Source: Nakamurella sp. PAMC28650 (GTDB lineage Bacteria; Actinomycetota; Actinomycetes; Mycobacteriales; Nakamurellaceae). From it: a DNA stretch of 64,000 bases. Made by a program: the position numbers and the translations under genes. Where the stretch lies: contig NZ_CP060298.1 in assembly GCF_014303395.1 (NCBI RefSeq), positions 558,001 through 622,000 on the forward strand, in the 5' to 3' direction. Below the pieces are notes generated by a model. It saw only the letters and a list, made by a program, of their open reading frames with translations. It was not told the DNA's origin and did no database searches. Shown piece after piece: positions 43,992 through 52,262 of the stretch (within the stretch, counting starts at the first letter, position 1; every line of letters starts with the position of its first letter).

Positions 43992-45234
43992 AGCGTCCGG
44001 GAAGCGGCGGGCATAACCCGCCGCGGGTGAGCATTGCCATGGCTATCAACGCTTCTGGGCTGTGAAAGCCGTACGACCTGCGGGTCAAGGCCCGTAGGTG
44101 GGTGTTGGTGGCCTCGGATTGGGCGTTGCTCATGTGGTGGATCAGGGTGTTCCAAATCAGCTGCTGGAACCGCTTCAACGTTGCGGCCAGGGCGATGAAG
44201 CCGGGGAGTTGGGAGCGGCGGGCCCAGGCGATCCAGCCGGCCAGCAGTTCACGGCCGGCCTGGCCCTTGACCTGGAACACCGCGCGCAGTTGCTCCTTCA
44301 GCAGATACGCCCGATACAGATGCCGGTTGGTCTGGGCGATCGAGGCGACCGACCCGCGTTGCTCCGGGGACAGGTCCGCCGGGTTTTTCAGCAATGCCCA
44401 GCGGCTGCCCTTCACCGACGACGCCTGCGCAGAGCTACTGTTACCCCGCAGCGTGTTCCACGTCTGACGACGGACCTTGTCCAACTCCCGGGTGGCCCAC
44501 CCCACGATATGAAACGGATCCAATCCCAGCACCGCCTGCGGCGCGCGGGCCGTCACGGTGTCGTGGATCCACTGCGCCCCGTCGGCCGAGACGTGCGTCA
44601 ACGCCGCCGCCCGTTCTGGGCCGAGTTGGTCGAAGAACCGACCCAGGGTGTCGCTGTTGCGGCCCGGTGCGGCCCACACCAATCTGCCGGAGTCTTGATC
44701 GACCACGCACGTCAGATACCGCTGGCCTTTGCGGTGGGAGATTTCATCGATGCCGATCCGCCGCAGCCCCGCGAGCACGTCCCGGCCGGCCAAACCGTCG
44801 GCGACGACGTGCTCGATGATTGCGCTCACATGCCGCCACGACGTCCGCATCAACTGCGCCACCACCGACGAAGCGGTGTGCGCCGCCAACCACGCGCACT
44901 GGTCTTCAAACGCTCGGGTTGCCCGCGCGCCGGGTCGGGCCCACGGCACCGCCGCGACGACCACCCCGTGCGTCCGGCAGTTCACCCGCGGAGCCGCAGC
45001 CTGCAGGAATACCATCGTCGACCCCCAGTCCAGCGACCGCCACCGCCGGGTTCCGCCGCCCTGGTCATAGCCCGGCCGTCTACGCCGGCATCGACTGCAC
45101 CTACTCCGGGCGCCCTTCGTCGCACGCACCGAAACGACCAGCACCTGCCGGTCGTCGGCCTCCTCCCACGCCACATCGCACACCTGCAGTTGCTCGACAC
45201 CGAGCAGCTTTCGCCATATCGTTACACCGCGCAC
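43990..45234 (-). CDS. ISL3-family transposase
   Basis: A 414-residue transposase. The N-terminal zinc-binding region has C-x2-C (CSRCRRRRP) and a further Cys-His pair, then the DDE core: GIDEISHRKG (first Asp), VSADGAQWIHD (second Asp) and NAQSEATNTHL (Glu). The WNTL and RSYGFHSPEAL segments near the end are family signatures. It starts with ATG at 45234 near the right end of the element. The frame is complete with no in-frame stop. Confidence 0.92.
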   Translation of the reverse strand: MRGVTIWRKLLGVEQLQVCDVAWEEADDRQVLVVSVRATKGARSRCSRCRRRRPGYDQGGGTRRWRSLDWGSTMVFLQAAAPRVNCRTHGVVVAAVPWARPGARATRAFEDQCAWLAAHTASSVVAQLMRTSWRHVSAIIEHVVADGLAGRDVLAGLRRIGIDEISHRKGQRYLTCVVDQDSGRLVWAAPGRNSDTLGRFFDQLGPERAAALTHVSADGAQWIHDTVTARAPQAVLGLDPFHIVGWATRELDKVRRQTWNTLRGNSSSAQASSVKGSRWALLKNPADLSPEQRGSVASIAQTNRHLYRAYLLKEQLRAVFQVKGQAGRELLAGWIAWARRSQLPGFIALAATLKRFQQLIWNTLIHHMSNAQSEATNTHLRALTRRSYGFHSPEALIAMAMLTRGGLCPPLPGR

Positions 45235-45314
45235 ACCGTGCTCCTGGATAGTGACTGACCCTAGATAAGCCAGAACCTATACGCAGCCCGGTGTGTCGCC
45301 CACAACCAGGGGTC

Positions 45315-45343
45315 AAACCACCCACGAGAACGTCACAAGAGCC
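45315..45343. repeat. Right terminal inverted repeat of the IS
   Basis: On the minus strand it begins GGCTCTTGTGACG and continues into CGTGGGTGGTTT. It matches the left repeat except for a few bases. Confidence 0.88.
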
Positions 45344-45351
45344 CACGAGGA
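45344..45351. repeat. Target site duplication, right copy
   Basis: CACGAGGA, identical to the left copy (43955-43962). Confidence 0.92.
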
Positions 45352-45383
45352 CGTGGGTCCGAGAATGCCACCCCGGGAGAGCA

Positions 45384-46583
45384 ATGAAGCTCAGTCGATT
45401 GTCAATCGCCGTGGTCGTCACAGGTGCCATCTGCCTGACGAACTCGCCATCTGCCGGTGCCGCCACATCAATGGCGTCCGGTAGATCCGAGGACGGGCTC
45501 CACGTCTCGGTCGTGGTGAATGGACTGAACAATCCCAGACATTTGAGCATCGGTCTGGACGGCGCACTGTATGTGGCGCTGGCAGGGATCGGCGACCCGA
45601 CGAAGCAGAACTGCGTTCCGCTCATCGGCGTATCCGGAGCCCCGACGACGGGCTGCGTGGGTCGGACCGGCGCGATCGGCCGGGTCGCGGGCCACCGTGT
45701 CGTCACCGTGCTGGGCGGGCTGGAATCCGAACAGGAACAGGACAACGGCGAAGTCGCCGGGCCCGCGGCACTGACCTGGGTGCATGGAGCACTCGGGGTG
45801 ATCATGCAGGACACCGACCTCAGGGCAGACGGATCGAACGGGCTTCCCGGTGGCGACGAGTTCGGCAAGGGCATCATCGCCGGATTGCACAGCCCACGGT
45901 CCAGCTGGGCCTTGTTTCCTGACTTCGCTGCGTTCGCCGCCGAACATCCCCAGGTGAATGCCGGCGGGCTGCCCGGGGAATCGGCGACCGATTCCGATCC
46001 CTACGGAGTCACGCCCTACCGCGGCGGCTGGGCCGTCGTCGACGCCGCAGCCAACAGTCTGCTGTGGGTCAGTCCGGCCGGCCGGCTATCCATTCTTGCC
46101 CGCTTTCCAACCTTTCCCGAATACGTTCCCGCCGGTGTCCTCGGGCCTACGGCACTGACCATCCAGGCTCAGGCCGTCCCGACATCGGTCACCGTCGGCC
46201 CGGACGGCGCATTGTTCGTCGGGGGCCTTCGCGGAGTCCCGTCGCTTCCGGGCACGGCTGATGTCTATCGGATCATGCCGGGCCATGCCCCGACCGTCTG
46301 GGCCACTGGATTCTCCTCGATCACCGACCTGGCGTTCGACCGCCATTCCCGGCTGCTGGTGCTGGAATACAGCGTGGGAGGGTTGCTCTCACCGCCGACG
46401 ACGCCCGGAGCCTTGATCAGGGTCAATCGGAACGGCACCCGAACAACTCTCCTGTCAGCGGGTCTGTCGCAACCGACCGGGCTGGCCATCGGTAGGAACG
46501 GTGCGATCTACATCGCCAACCACGGCACGTCATCAGGTTCGGCCACGCCGTCCGGACAGATTCTCGAGCTGACGTCGTCCTGA
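45384..46583 (+). CDS. Secreted ScyD/ScyE-like beta-propeller protein
   Basis: A 399-residue exported protein. A signal peptide (1-27, ending AGA) precedes a six- or seven-bladed NHL-like propeller; LNNPRHLSIGLDGALYVA, GDEFGKGIIAGL, TSVTVGPDGALFVGGL and TGLAIGRNGAIYIANHG are blade starts. It matches the ScyD/ScyE group found in many soil bacteria. Ligand unknown. The ATG has GGGAGA 5 nt upstream. The IS lies 40 bp upstream and probably removed or replaced its promoter. Confidence 0.8.
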   Translation: MKLSRLSIAVVVTGAICLTNSPSAGAATSMASGRSEDGLHVSVVVNGLNNPRHLSIGLDGALYVALAGIGDPTKQNCVPLIGVSGAPTTGCVGRTGAIGRVAGHRVVTVLGGLESEQEQDNGEVAGPAALTWVHGALGVIMQDTDLRADGSNGLPGGDEFGKGIIAGLHSPRSSWALFPDFAAFAAEHPQVNAGGLPGESATDSDPYGVTPYRGGWAVVDAAANSLLWVSPAGRLSILARFPTFPEYVPAGVLGPTALTIQAQAVPTSVTVGPDGALFVGGLRGVPSLPGTADVYRIMPGHAPTVWATGFSSITDLAFDRHSRLLVLEYSVGGLLSPPTTPGALIRVNRNGTRTTLLSAGLSQPTGLAIGRNGAIYIANHGTSSGSATPSGQILELTSS

Positions 46584-46679
46584 CCCGAGATGCCTATTCG
46601 GTGCCTGGCGGTGTGGAGGATTGTTCGAGCCAGCACGTGAAGGCGACGACGTCGGAGGGGCGCCCGGGGAACCGTCGGA

Positions 46680-47030
46680 TCAGGTCCGCGGCGTCCTGGG
46701 ATCGGCCGGGGGCAGGATCTGCCCCCGATGGCGTCGGGCGACGTCGGCGGCGAACACCTCGCCGGGGCCAAAGGCGGTGAGCAGTTCCTTGGCGATCCCC
46801 CGACTCCACACCTGGGTGCGGTACCACGACGTGTACAGCGTCAGGTGCCGGAAAGAGGCCTGGAAGTGTTGAGGTCCAGGGGGTTCCAGGACGTCTGACT
46901 TCCGCCGCAGCTCGCGCAGGGTGGTGTCGAAGTCCGGCGGGCGGTCCCGGTGGGGCACGTGGGACACGGTGGCATGGTACCGCCGGGCGCAGACGGTGAT
47001 GGCGGTACCGAATCGGTCCGCGGCGACCAT
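46680..47030 (-). CDS. Hypothetical protein, possibly frameshifted
   Basis: A 116-residue basic protein of unknown function. Almost all codons end in G or C, so the frame looks coding. The C-terminal ends abruptly at 46680 in PADPRTPRT; the next frame, from about 46700 down to 46594, also shows strong third-position bias and continues as DLIRRFPGRPSDVVAF. A single-base frameshift there would join them to about 145 residues. The start has no ribosome binding site. Nothing in it is recognisable. It faces the methyltransferase gene. Confidence 0.5.
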   Translation of the reverse strand: MVAADRFGTAITVCARRYHATVSHVPHRDRPPDFDTTLRELRRKSDVLEPPGPQHFQASFRHLTLYTSWYRTQVWSRGIAKELLTAFGPGEVFAADVARRHRGQILPPADPRTPRT

Positions 47031-47110
47031 GCGGGCAACGGGATCGCGGGGGATCGAGCGGCCGAGGGTCGTCCGACGTGGCCCGCATCCCTTGGAGAAA
47101 GATCTCGTCC

Positions 47111-47917
47111 ATGACCGAATTCGACGGCGCCATCCTGTCCTTCTATAGCGATCGCTACGACGAAGATCAGCGACTGGTCAGCTCGGGGCACGGCCGGCTC
47201 GAATTCCGGCGGACGCAGCAGCTGCTCCGCCGATTCCTGCCCGCCCCTCCGGCGATGGTCCTGGACGTGGGAGGCGGGACGGGTATCCACGCACGCTGGC
47301 TCGCCGCGGACGGCTACCAGGTCCACCTCATCGACCCGGTCCCCCACCACGTGGCCCAGGCCGCCCGCCATACCGGGTTCACTGCAGCTCTCGGCGACGC
47401 CCGGGAACTGCCGATCGACGACCAGTCCGTCGATGCGGTGCTGCTGCTCGGCCCGCTCTACCACCTGATCGAGGCCGAGGAACGGAGCCGGGCGCTCACG
47501 GAGGCCCGACGGGTCGTCCGGCCCGGCGGACCGGTCGTCGTCGCGGCCATCAGCCGCCATGCCGCGCTACTGGAGCTGGCCGGATTCGGGGAGCTGGACC
47601 CTGCGCGGGTCAGCGAAATGGCCCGACTGATCGAGACCGGCGTCAACCACGACGACCCGCAGGGGTTCACCACCGCGTACTTCCACCTTCACGAGGAGCT
47701 GGCCCGGGAATTGTCCGACTCCGGTCTGGCCGACGTCATCGTGGTAGGTATCGAAGGTCCCACCGCCCCGGCCCTGGACAACGCATCGCCGGAGGCGGCC
47801 GACCGGGTCCTGGAGTCCGCAATCCGGTGTGCCGAGCTGGTCGAGTCCGACCCGGCGCTGCTCGCGGCCAGTCCGCACTTCCTCGGGATGGGCCGGGTCC
47901 CGCTGCTCGATCGCTGA
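47111..47917 (+). CDS. Class I SAM-dependent methyltransferase
   Basis: A 268-residue methyltransferase. The SAM motif is VLDVGGGTGIHARWLA, followed by VHLIDPVPHHVAQA (the acidic end of beta 2), LGDARELPIDDQSVDAVLLLGPLYHL and the VVRPGGPVVVAAI strand. It resembles small-molecule methyltransferases with a helical cap; the substrate is unknown. The ATG at 47111 gives MTEFDGAILSFY. It precedes the ABC importer by 129 nt on the same strand but shows no link. Confidence 0.85.
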   Translation: MTEFDGAILSFYSDRYDEDQRLVSSGHGRLEFRRTQQLLRRFLPAPPAMVLDVGGGTGIHARWLAADGYQVHLIDPVPHHVAQAARHTGFTAALGDARELPIDDQSVDAVLLLGPLYHLIEAEERSRALTEARRVVRPGGPVVVAAISRHAALLELAGFGELDPARVSEMARLIETGVNHDDPQGFTTAYFHLHEELARELSDSGLADVIVVGIEGPTAPALDNASPEAADRVLESAIRCAELVESDPALLAASPHFLGMGRVPLLDR

Positions 47918-48046
47918 CGAACGCCGATCGACAACTGACGCGAGATGGGGGTCGCCCCGGGTCCGTATGCTTTCGGATCGTCCATCTGCGCAGTTCGAAC
48001 CGCGCACCTGCCTGCCCAGCGCGACCGTCACTCAACTGGAGTACTG

Positions 48047-48934
48047 ATGTCCCAGCGTCACCCGCTTGCCCTCGTCATCGCACTCGCCGCGGCCACCGCC
48101 CTGACGGCGTCGGCCTGCGGTTCGTCGTCGACCACGGCCGCGGTCAACAGCACGAGTTCGTCCGGCCCGGCGGCAGCTTCATCCGGCTGCGCGCCCGCCG
48201 ATCTCAAGACCACGGCCGCCAACACGTTGACCATCGCGACCGACAACCCGGCGTACGACCCCTGGTTCTCGGGCAACGACCCGACCAACGGCAAGGGCTT
48301 CGAGTCGGCCGTCGCCTACGCGGTCGCGACCAAGCTCGGATACACCAAGGCCCAGGTCAAGTGGACCAAGCAGTCGTTCAACGCGGCCATCTCGCCGGCC
48401 CCCAAGAACTTCGACTTCGACATCAACGAGTTCACCATCACCGCCGACCGGGCCAAGGCGGTCGACTTCTCCACCGGCTACTACGACGTCACCCAGGCGG
48501 TCGTCACGGTGAAGAGCTCGAAGATCGCAGGAGCCAAGAGCATCGCCGACCTCAAGGGCGCGAAACTCGGGGCGCAGATCGGCACCACCAGCCTCGACGC
48601 GCTGAACGGCGTGATCGCGCCGAGCTCCAAGCCCACCATCTTCCCGACCAACGACGCCGCCATCGCGCAGCTCAAGAACGGTCAGGTGGACGGCATCGTC
48701 GTCGACACGCCGACCGCCTTCTACATGTCCTCCGCCCAGCTCGACAACGGCGTCATCATCGGTCAGCTCCCGGCCGGGACCGCCAAGCCCGACCAGTTCG
48801 GGCTGCTGCTGGACAAGGGATCGGCTCTCACGTCCTGCGCGAGCAAGGCCGTGGATGCGCTGCGCGCGGACGGGACCCTGGCCAAGCTGCAGACCACCTG
48901 GCTGGCCAACGCCGGCGCGCCCGTCCTCAAGTAA
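48047..48934 (+). CDS. Amino acid ABC transporter substrate-binding lipoprotein
   Basis: A 295-residue extracytoplasmic binding protein of the type 3 (polar amino acid) family. The signal has lipobox Cys24 (TASACGSS), followed by a Ser/Ala linker to about 55. LTIATDNPAYDPWFSGNDPTNGKG, FDFDINEFTITADRAKAVDFSTGYYDVTQ and LGAQIGTTSLDAL, shown in parts, are the hinge and ligand regions. It brings a polar amino acid to the permease (48938) and ATPase (49867). GGAG lies 6 nt before the ATG. It is the first gene of the three-gene importer operon. Confidence 0.9.
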   Translation: MSQRHPLALVIALAAATALTASACGSSSTTAAVNSTSSSGPAAASSGCAPADLKTTAANTLTIATDNPAYDPWFSGNDPTNGKGFESAVAYAVATKLGYTKAQVKWTKQSFNAAISPAPKNFDFDINEFTITADRAKAVDFSTGYYDVTQAVVTVKSSKIAGAKSIADLKGAKLGAQIGTTSLDALNGVIAPSSKPTIFPTNDAAIAQLKNGQVDGIVVDTPTAFYMSSAQLDNGVIIGQLPAGTAKPDQFGLLLDKGSALTSCASKAVDALRADGTLAKLQTTWLANAGAPVLK

Positions 48935-49005
48935 TCCGTGCCACAGAAATCCGTGCCACCGAAATCCGTGCCACCGAAATCCAGGGCACCGAAATCCGTG
49001 CCGCA
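48934..49005. repeat. 15-bp tandem repeat at the permease start
   Basis: Nearly five units based on ATCCGTGCCACCGAA. The first unit starts at the last base of the binding-protein stop. Four units contain an in-frame GTG (48938, 48953, 48968, 48998), so the start codon has been copied. It encodes the KSVPP repeats of the permease. Confidence 0.9.
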
Positions 49006-49870
49006 GACGGCCGCGGCCGACGGTTGGGTGCCGTCGAAGATCCAGCAGCAGCGACTCGCCTACCGACGCTCCCGGAGTCGCCGGTCCAGCCTGATCGCAT
49101 CGGCCTCGACGGTGGTGCTGCTCGCAGTCGTGGCTGTCGCGGTGGTCAACACGCAGGGCTGGCCGCGATTCCGGGCCTCGTTCCTGGATTTCTCGTACGG
49201 CTGGCAGGTACTGCCGGACATCCTCAAGGGCCTCTGGCTGAACATCCGGCTGATGGTGATCTGCGAGGTCGTCATCCTGGTCCTGGCCATGCTGCTGGCC
49301 GTCGCCCGGTCGCTGCGTGGTCCGGTGTTCTTCCCGATCAGGGCTGCCGCGACGATCTACACCGACATCTTCCGGGGACTGCCGCTGCTGCTGGTGCTCT
49401 ACCTGCTCGGGTTCGGCGTCCCCGCGCTGCGGATCAGCTGGCTGCCCAACAACACCCTGATCTGGGGCGCCGTCGGACTGATCCTGACCTACACCGCCTA
49501 CAACGCGGAGGTGCTGCGCGCCGGGATGGAATCGGTGCACCCGTCGCAGCGGGCGGCCGCCCGGTCGCTCGGGCTCTCGCACGCGAGGACCATGCAGCAC
49601 GTCGTCGTCCCGCAGGCCTTCCGGCGGGTGATGCCGCCGCTGCTCAACGACCTGGTGTCCCTGCAGAAGGACACCGCCCTGATCGCGGCGCTCGGCACCC
49701 CGTACTACGACGCGGTGCTGCAGGCCGACATCTTCGCCAAGACGACGTTCAACTACACGCCGTACATGGTGGCCGGTCTGCTGTTCCTGGCGCTGACCAT
49801 CCCGATGACCAGGTTCACCGACTGGATCGCCCGCAAACAGGGCTGGACCACCGCCGGGGCGACGGTATGA
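48938..49870 (+). CDS. Amino acid ABC transporter permease
   Basis: A 310-residue HisM/GlnP-type permease. Residues 1-22 are Lys-Ser-Val-Pro-Pro repeats and 23-53 are basic; five membrane segments follow. The EAA loop reads SLGLSHARTMQHVVVPQAFRRVMPPLLND, shown in outline, which contacts the ATPase. TDIFRGLPLLLVLYLL is the N-terminal family signature. The GTG at 48938, 3 nt after the previous stop, is the first of four repeated GTGs, so the true start is uncertain. It overlaps the ATPase gene by ATGA. Confidence 0.88.
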   Translation: MPQKSVPPKSVPPKSRAPKSVPQTAAADGWVPSKIQQQRLAYRRSRSRRSSLIASASTVVLLAVVAVAVVNTQGWPRFRASFLDFSYGWQVLPDILKGLWLNIRLMVICEVVILVLAMLLAVARSLRGPVFFPIRAAATIYTDIFRGLPLLLVLYLLGFGVPALRISWLPNNTLIWGAVGLILTYTAYNAEVLRAGMESVHPSQRAAARSLGLSHARTMQHVVVPQAFRRVMPPLLNDLVSLQKDTALIAALGTPYYDAVLQADIFAKTTFNYTPYMVAGLLFLALTIPMTRFTDWIARKQGWTTAGATV

Positions 49871-50658
49871 CGCCGATACCGACCCGGAAGCAGCGGACCG
49901 GCCACGGCTCCGGCGCCCACCTCCTGCAGATCGAGCACCTGCGCAAGAGCTACGGCGAGCACGTCATCCTCCGCGACCTGTCCCTCACGGTGGCCCCCCA
50001 CCGGTGCGTCGTGCTGATCGGCGCGTCCGGGTCCGGGAAGTCGACGTTGCTGCGCTGCCTGAACCTGCTCGAGACCGTCGACGACGGCGTCATCCGGCTG
50101 GACGGCACGGACATCACCGATCCGCGGGTGAAGGCCGACGAGATCCGCACCAGGGTGGGCATCGTCTTCCAGTCCTTCAACCTCTTCCCGCACATGAGCG
50201 TGCTGGACAACGTCACCCTCGCCTCCCGGGTGGTGCACGGTGTCGCCCGCGACCGCGCCGAGGCCGACGCGATGGCGATGCTCGACCGCGTAGGTCTGGC
50301 CGAGAAGGCGAAGGCCAGGCCGGACAACCTGTCCGGCGGTCAGCAGCAACGGGTCGCCATCGCCAGGGCGCTGGTCAACAAGCCGGTGCTGATGCTCTTC
50401 GACGAGGTGACGAGTGCGTTGGACCCGGAACTGGTCGGTGAGGTGCTCGGCCTGCTCGCCGAGTTGAAGTCCGAGGGCATGACGATGCTGGTCGCCACCC
50501 ACGAGATGGGTTTCGCCCGTCAGGTCGCCGACGAGGTGGTCTTCCTGGCCGACGGCGGAGTGGCCGAGATCGGACCGCCGGAGCAGGTGCTGGCCGACCC
50601 GGTCGACCCACGGACCCAACGCTTCCTCCGGCGGATCATCGACGCCGGCCGGCTGTAG
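49867..50658 (+). CDS. Amino acid ABC transporter ATP-binding protein
   Basis: A 263-residue ATPase of the GlnQ/HisP group. Walker A is GASGSGKST, the signature LSGGQQQR, Walker B VLMLFDEVTSAL, and the switch His lies in LVATHEMGF. It drives import of a polar amino acid. The ATG overlaps the permease stop. It ends the operon; 27 nt later a diguanylate-cyclase gene converges on it. Confidence 0.95.
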   Translation: MTPIPTRKQRTGHGSGAHLLQIEHLRKSYGEHVILRDLSLTVAPHRCVVLIGASGSGKSTLLRCLNLLETVDDGVIRLDGTDITDPRVKADEIRTRVGIVFQSFNLFPHMSVLDNVTLASRVVHGVARDRAEADAMAMLDRVGLAEKAKARPDNLSGGQQQRVAIARALVNKPVLMLFDEVTSALDPELVGEVLGLLAELKSEGMTMLVATHEMGFARQVADEVVFLADGGVAEIGPPEQVLADPVDPRTQRFLRRIIDAGRL

Positions 50659-50685
50659 CCGCGCCGCCAGGAATCGGCTGCACCG

Positions 50686-52104
50686 TCAGGAATCGAAACC
50701 CAGCAGTTCGTTGCCGAGCCCGACGATCGGGGTCGCCCGGGGAGCCGCCAGATTGTGCGCCTGGACGTCCGCACCGAGCTCGAACCCGGTCGCCGTCCAC
50801 AGCGGCGCCGGCACGGCCCTTCCCGCGTTCGTCTTCCGCCGGTACATGGCCCGGTCGGCGCGGCCGATCAGTTCCATCGGGGTGGTCGCCGGGTCGGTCC
50901 CGACGGCGACGCCGATGGAGGCCGACACCGTCACCACCCGGCCGGCGGCCGTCATCGGGCCTTCCAGTGCCTCGCCCAGATCGGCGATCAGGCGCCGCAG
51001 CTCCAGCTCCGGAACGCCGGGGCCCAGCACCACCACGAACTCGTCGCCGCCGTACCGGGCCACCAGATCGGGGAGCCGCACCACTTCCGCGAGCCGCCGG
51101 GCCACCGTCATCAGCACCTCGTCGCCGGCCACGTGGCCGTGGGTGTCGTTCACCGCCTTGAAGCCGTCGAGGTCGATCACCAGCACGGTGACGTCCGGGC
51201 GGTCGCCGGCCGCGATCATCATCGCCAGATGGTGCACCAGCGAGGCCCGGTTGGCGAGCCCGGTGAGCGTGTCGGTACGGGCCTCCCGGACGGTGCGGTG
51301 CATGGTGGCCTCCACCTCGTGCACGCCCAGGATGCCGGCGGCCATCATCGGCAGCAGCACCGCCGCCTGCAGAGCCATCTCGGCGAAGACCGGCGAGAAC
51401 AGCAGGCTCGTCCCGATCACCGACACCCGCCTGGACCACATCCGGACCTGGGAGCGGGCCGTGGAGATGCCGAGGGAGACGGACGCGGCGGTCAGGAGCA
51501 GCACGTTGGACAGCAGGAACACCACGGCGAGCGCCACCCCCGTCACCAGCAGCTGCCAGGGCACCAGCGCCGGACGGGGACCGATCGTCGGCCCCTGCAG
51601 TGCCGCGCGCAGCACGACGAAGACGATGGCGCAGACCAGTCCGTGCACGCCGCACATCCCCATGTTCAGACCGAGCCGCCACCAGCGACTGTCGGGCTTG
51701 AGCAGGTTCGCGAGCGCCCCGCTGACGGGAAGGAGCAAGGCGGCCCACGGTCCATAGGCCAGGATCGCTCCCACCGACAGTCCGACGGACCAGATGAAGA
51801 CCCGGTCGTCACGGACGTCGGACAACCAGGGCACGAGCGGGTAGAGGTCGGTCAGCACGACGAGGGCGGCCAGCGCGAGGAACCCGGGATTCCGCAGGAG
51901 GTCGCCAGGGTGCGGCGCCGGATCGGCGGCCACCAGGATGACCACGCCGACCGAAACCCGGCCCAGACCACCCCGAACACCAGCCGGAAGTGCCCGGGGC
52001 AGCGGCGGAACGGACGCGCGAAAACGTTGTCCCGCCGATTCATCCACGCCTCCCCCGCGCCACTGCCCACCCGGCCCGCGTCCCATTCGCCCTGTTTTCG
52101 ACAT
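50686..52104 (-). CDS. Membrane diguanylate cyclase (GGDEF)
   Basis: A 472-residue signalling protein. About seven membrane segments (48-300, possibly a MASE-type sensor) are followed by a GGDEF domain (about 290-440). The active site is R-Y-GGDEF-VVV, and RLPD, five residues before GGDEF, fits the RxxD inhibitory site. It should make cyclic di-GMP from GTP under feedback control; the signal sensed in the membrane is unknown. The ATG at 52104 is the longest start; a GTG at 52047 preceded by GGGGAGG is an alternative. It is divergent from the FAD dehydrogenase gene. Confidence 0.85.
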   Translation of the reverse strand: MSKTGRMGRGPGGQWRGGGVDESAGQRFRASVPPLPRALPAGVRGGLGRVSVGVVILVAADPAPHPGDLLRNPGFLALAALVVLTDLYPLVPWLSDVRDDRVFIWSVGLSVGAILAYGPWAALLLPVSGALANLLKPDSRWWRLGLNMGMCGVHGLVCAIVFVVLRAALQGPTIGPRPALVPWQLLVTGVALAVVFLLSNVLLLTAASVSLGISTARSQVRMWSRRVSVIGTSLLFSPVFAEMALQAAVLLPMMAAGILGVHEVEATMHRTVREARTDTLTGLANRASLVHHLAMMIAAGDRPDVTVLVIDLDGFKAVNDTHGHVAGDEVLMTVARRLAEVVRLPDLVARYGGDEFVVVLGPGVPELELRRLIADLGEALEGPMTAAGRVVTVSASIGVAVGTDPATTPMELIGRADRAMYRRKTNAGRAVPAPLWTATGFELGADVQAHNLAAPRATPIVGLGNELLGFDS

Positions 52105-52262
52105 CGTAGGAGATCAGCAGCACCTGCAGCCGGTCGAACAGCGAGAATTCAACCTCCTCCGACGGCCTTTCACCCTTCCGTCCCGGTTCGGACGCCCCGT
52201 CGGCGGAAAATGGCACTCTGTCCGAGGTGGCGCGATCAGGCGAGACGGCAGGAGAATGAGGC

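Larger units (their letters stand above)
43963..45343 (-). mobile_element. ISL3-family insertion sequence, complete
   Basis: A 1381-bp element with one transposase gene, imperfect terminal inverted repeats of 29 bp (about 25 of 29 match) and an 8-bp target duplication, both typical for ISL3. The transposase frame is intact, so the element may be active. The exact duplication suggests a recent insertion. It lies between the truncated haemoglobin and a secreted protein gene, 40 bp upstream of the latter's start, and may have separated that gene from its promoter. Confidence 0.92.

Noticed and set aside
47827..50658. Very long open frame in a second reading frame across the ABC importer genes
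   Set aside because: It is a shadow of the importer genes in high-GC DNA; its product is Arg/Gly/Pro-rich and lacks domains, whereas the importer frames have clear family motifs.
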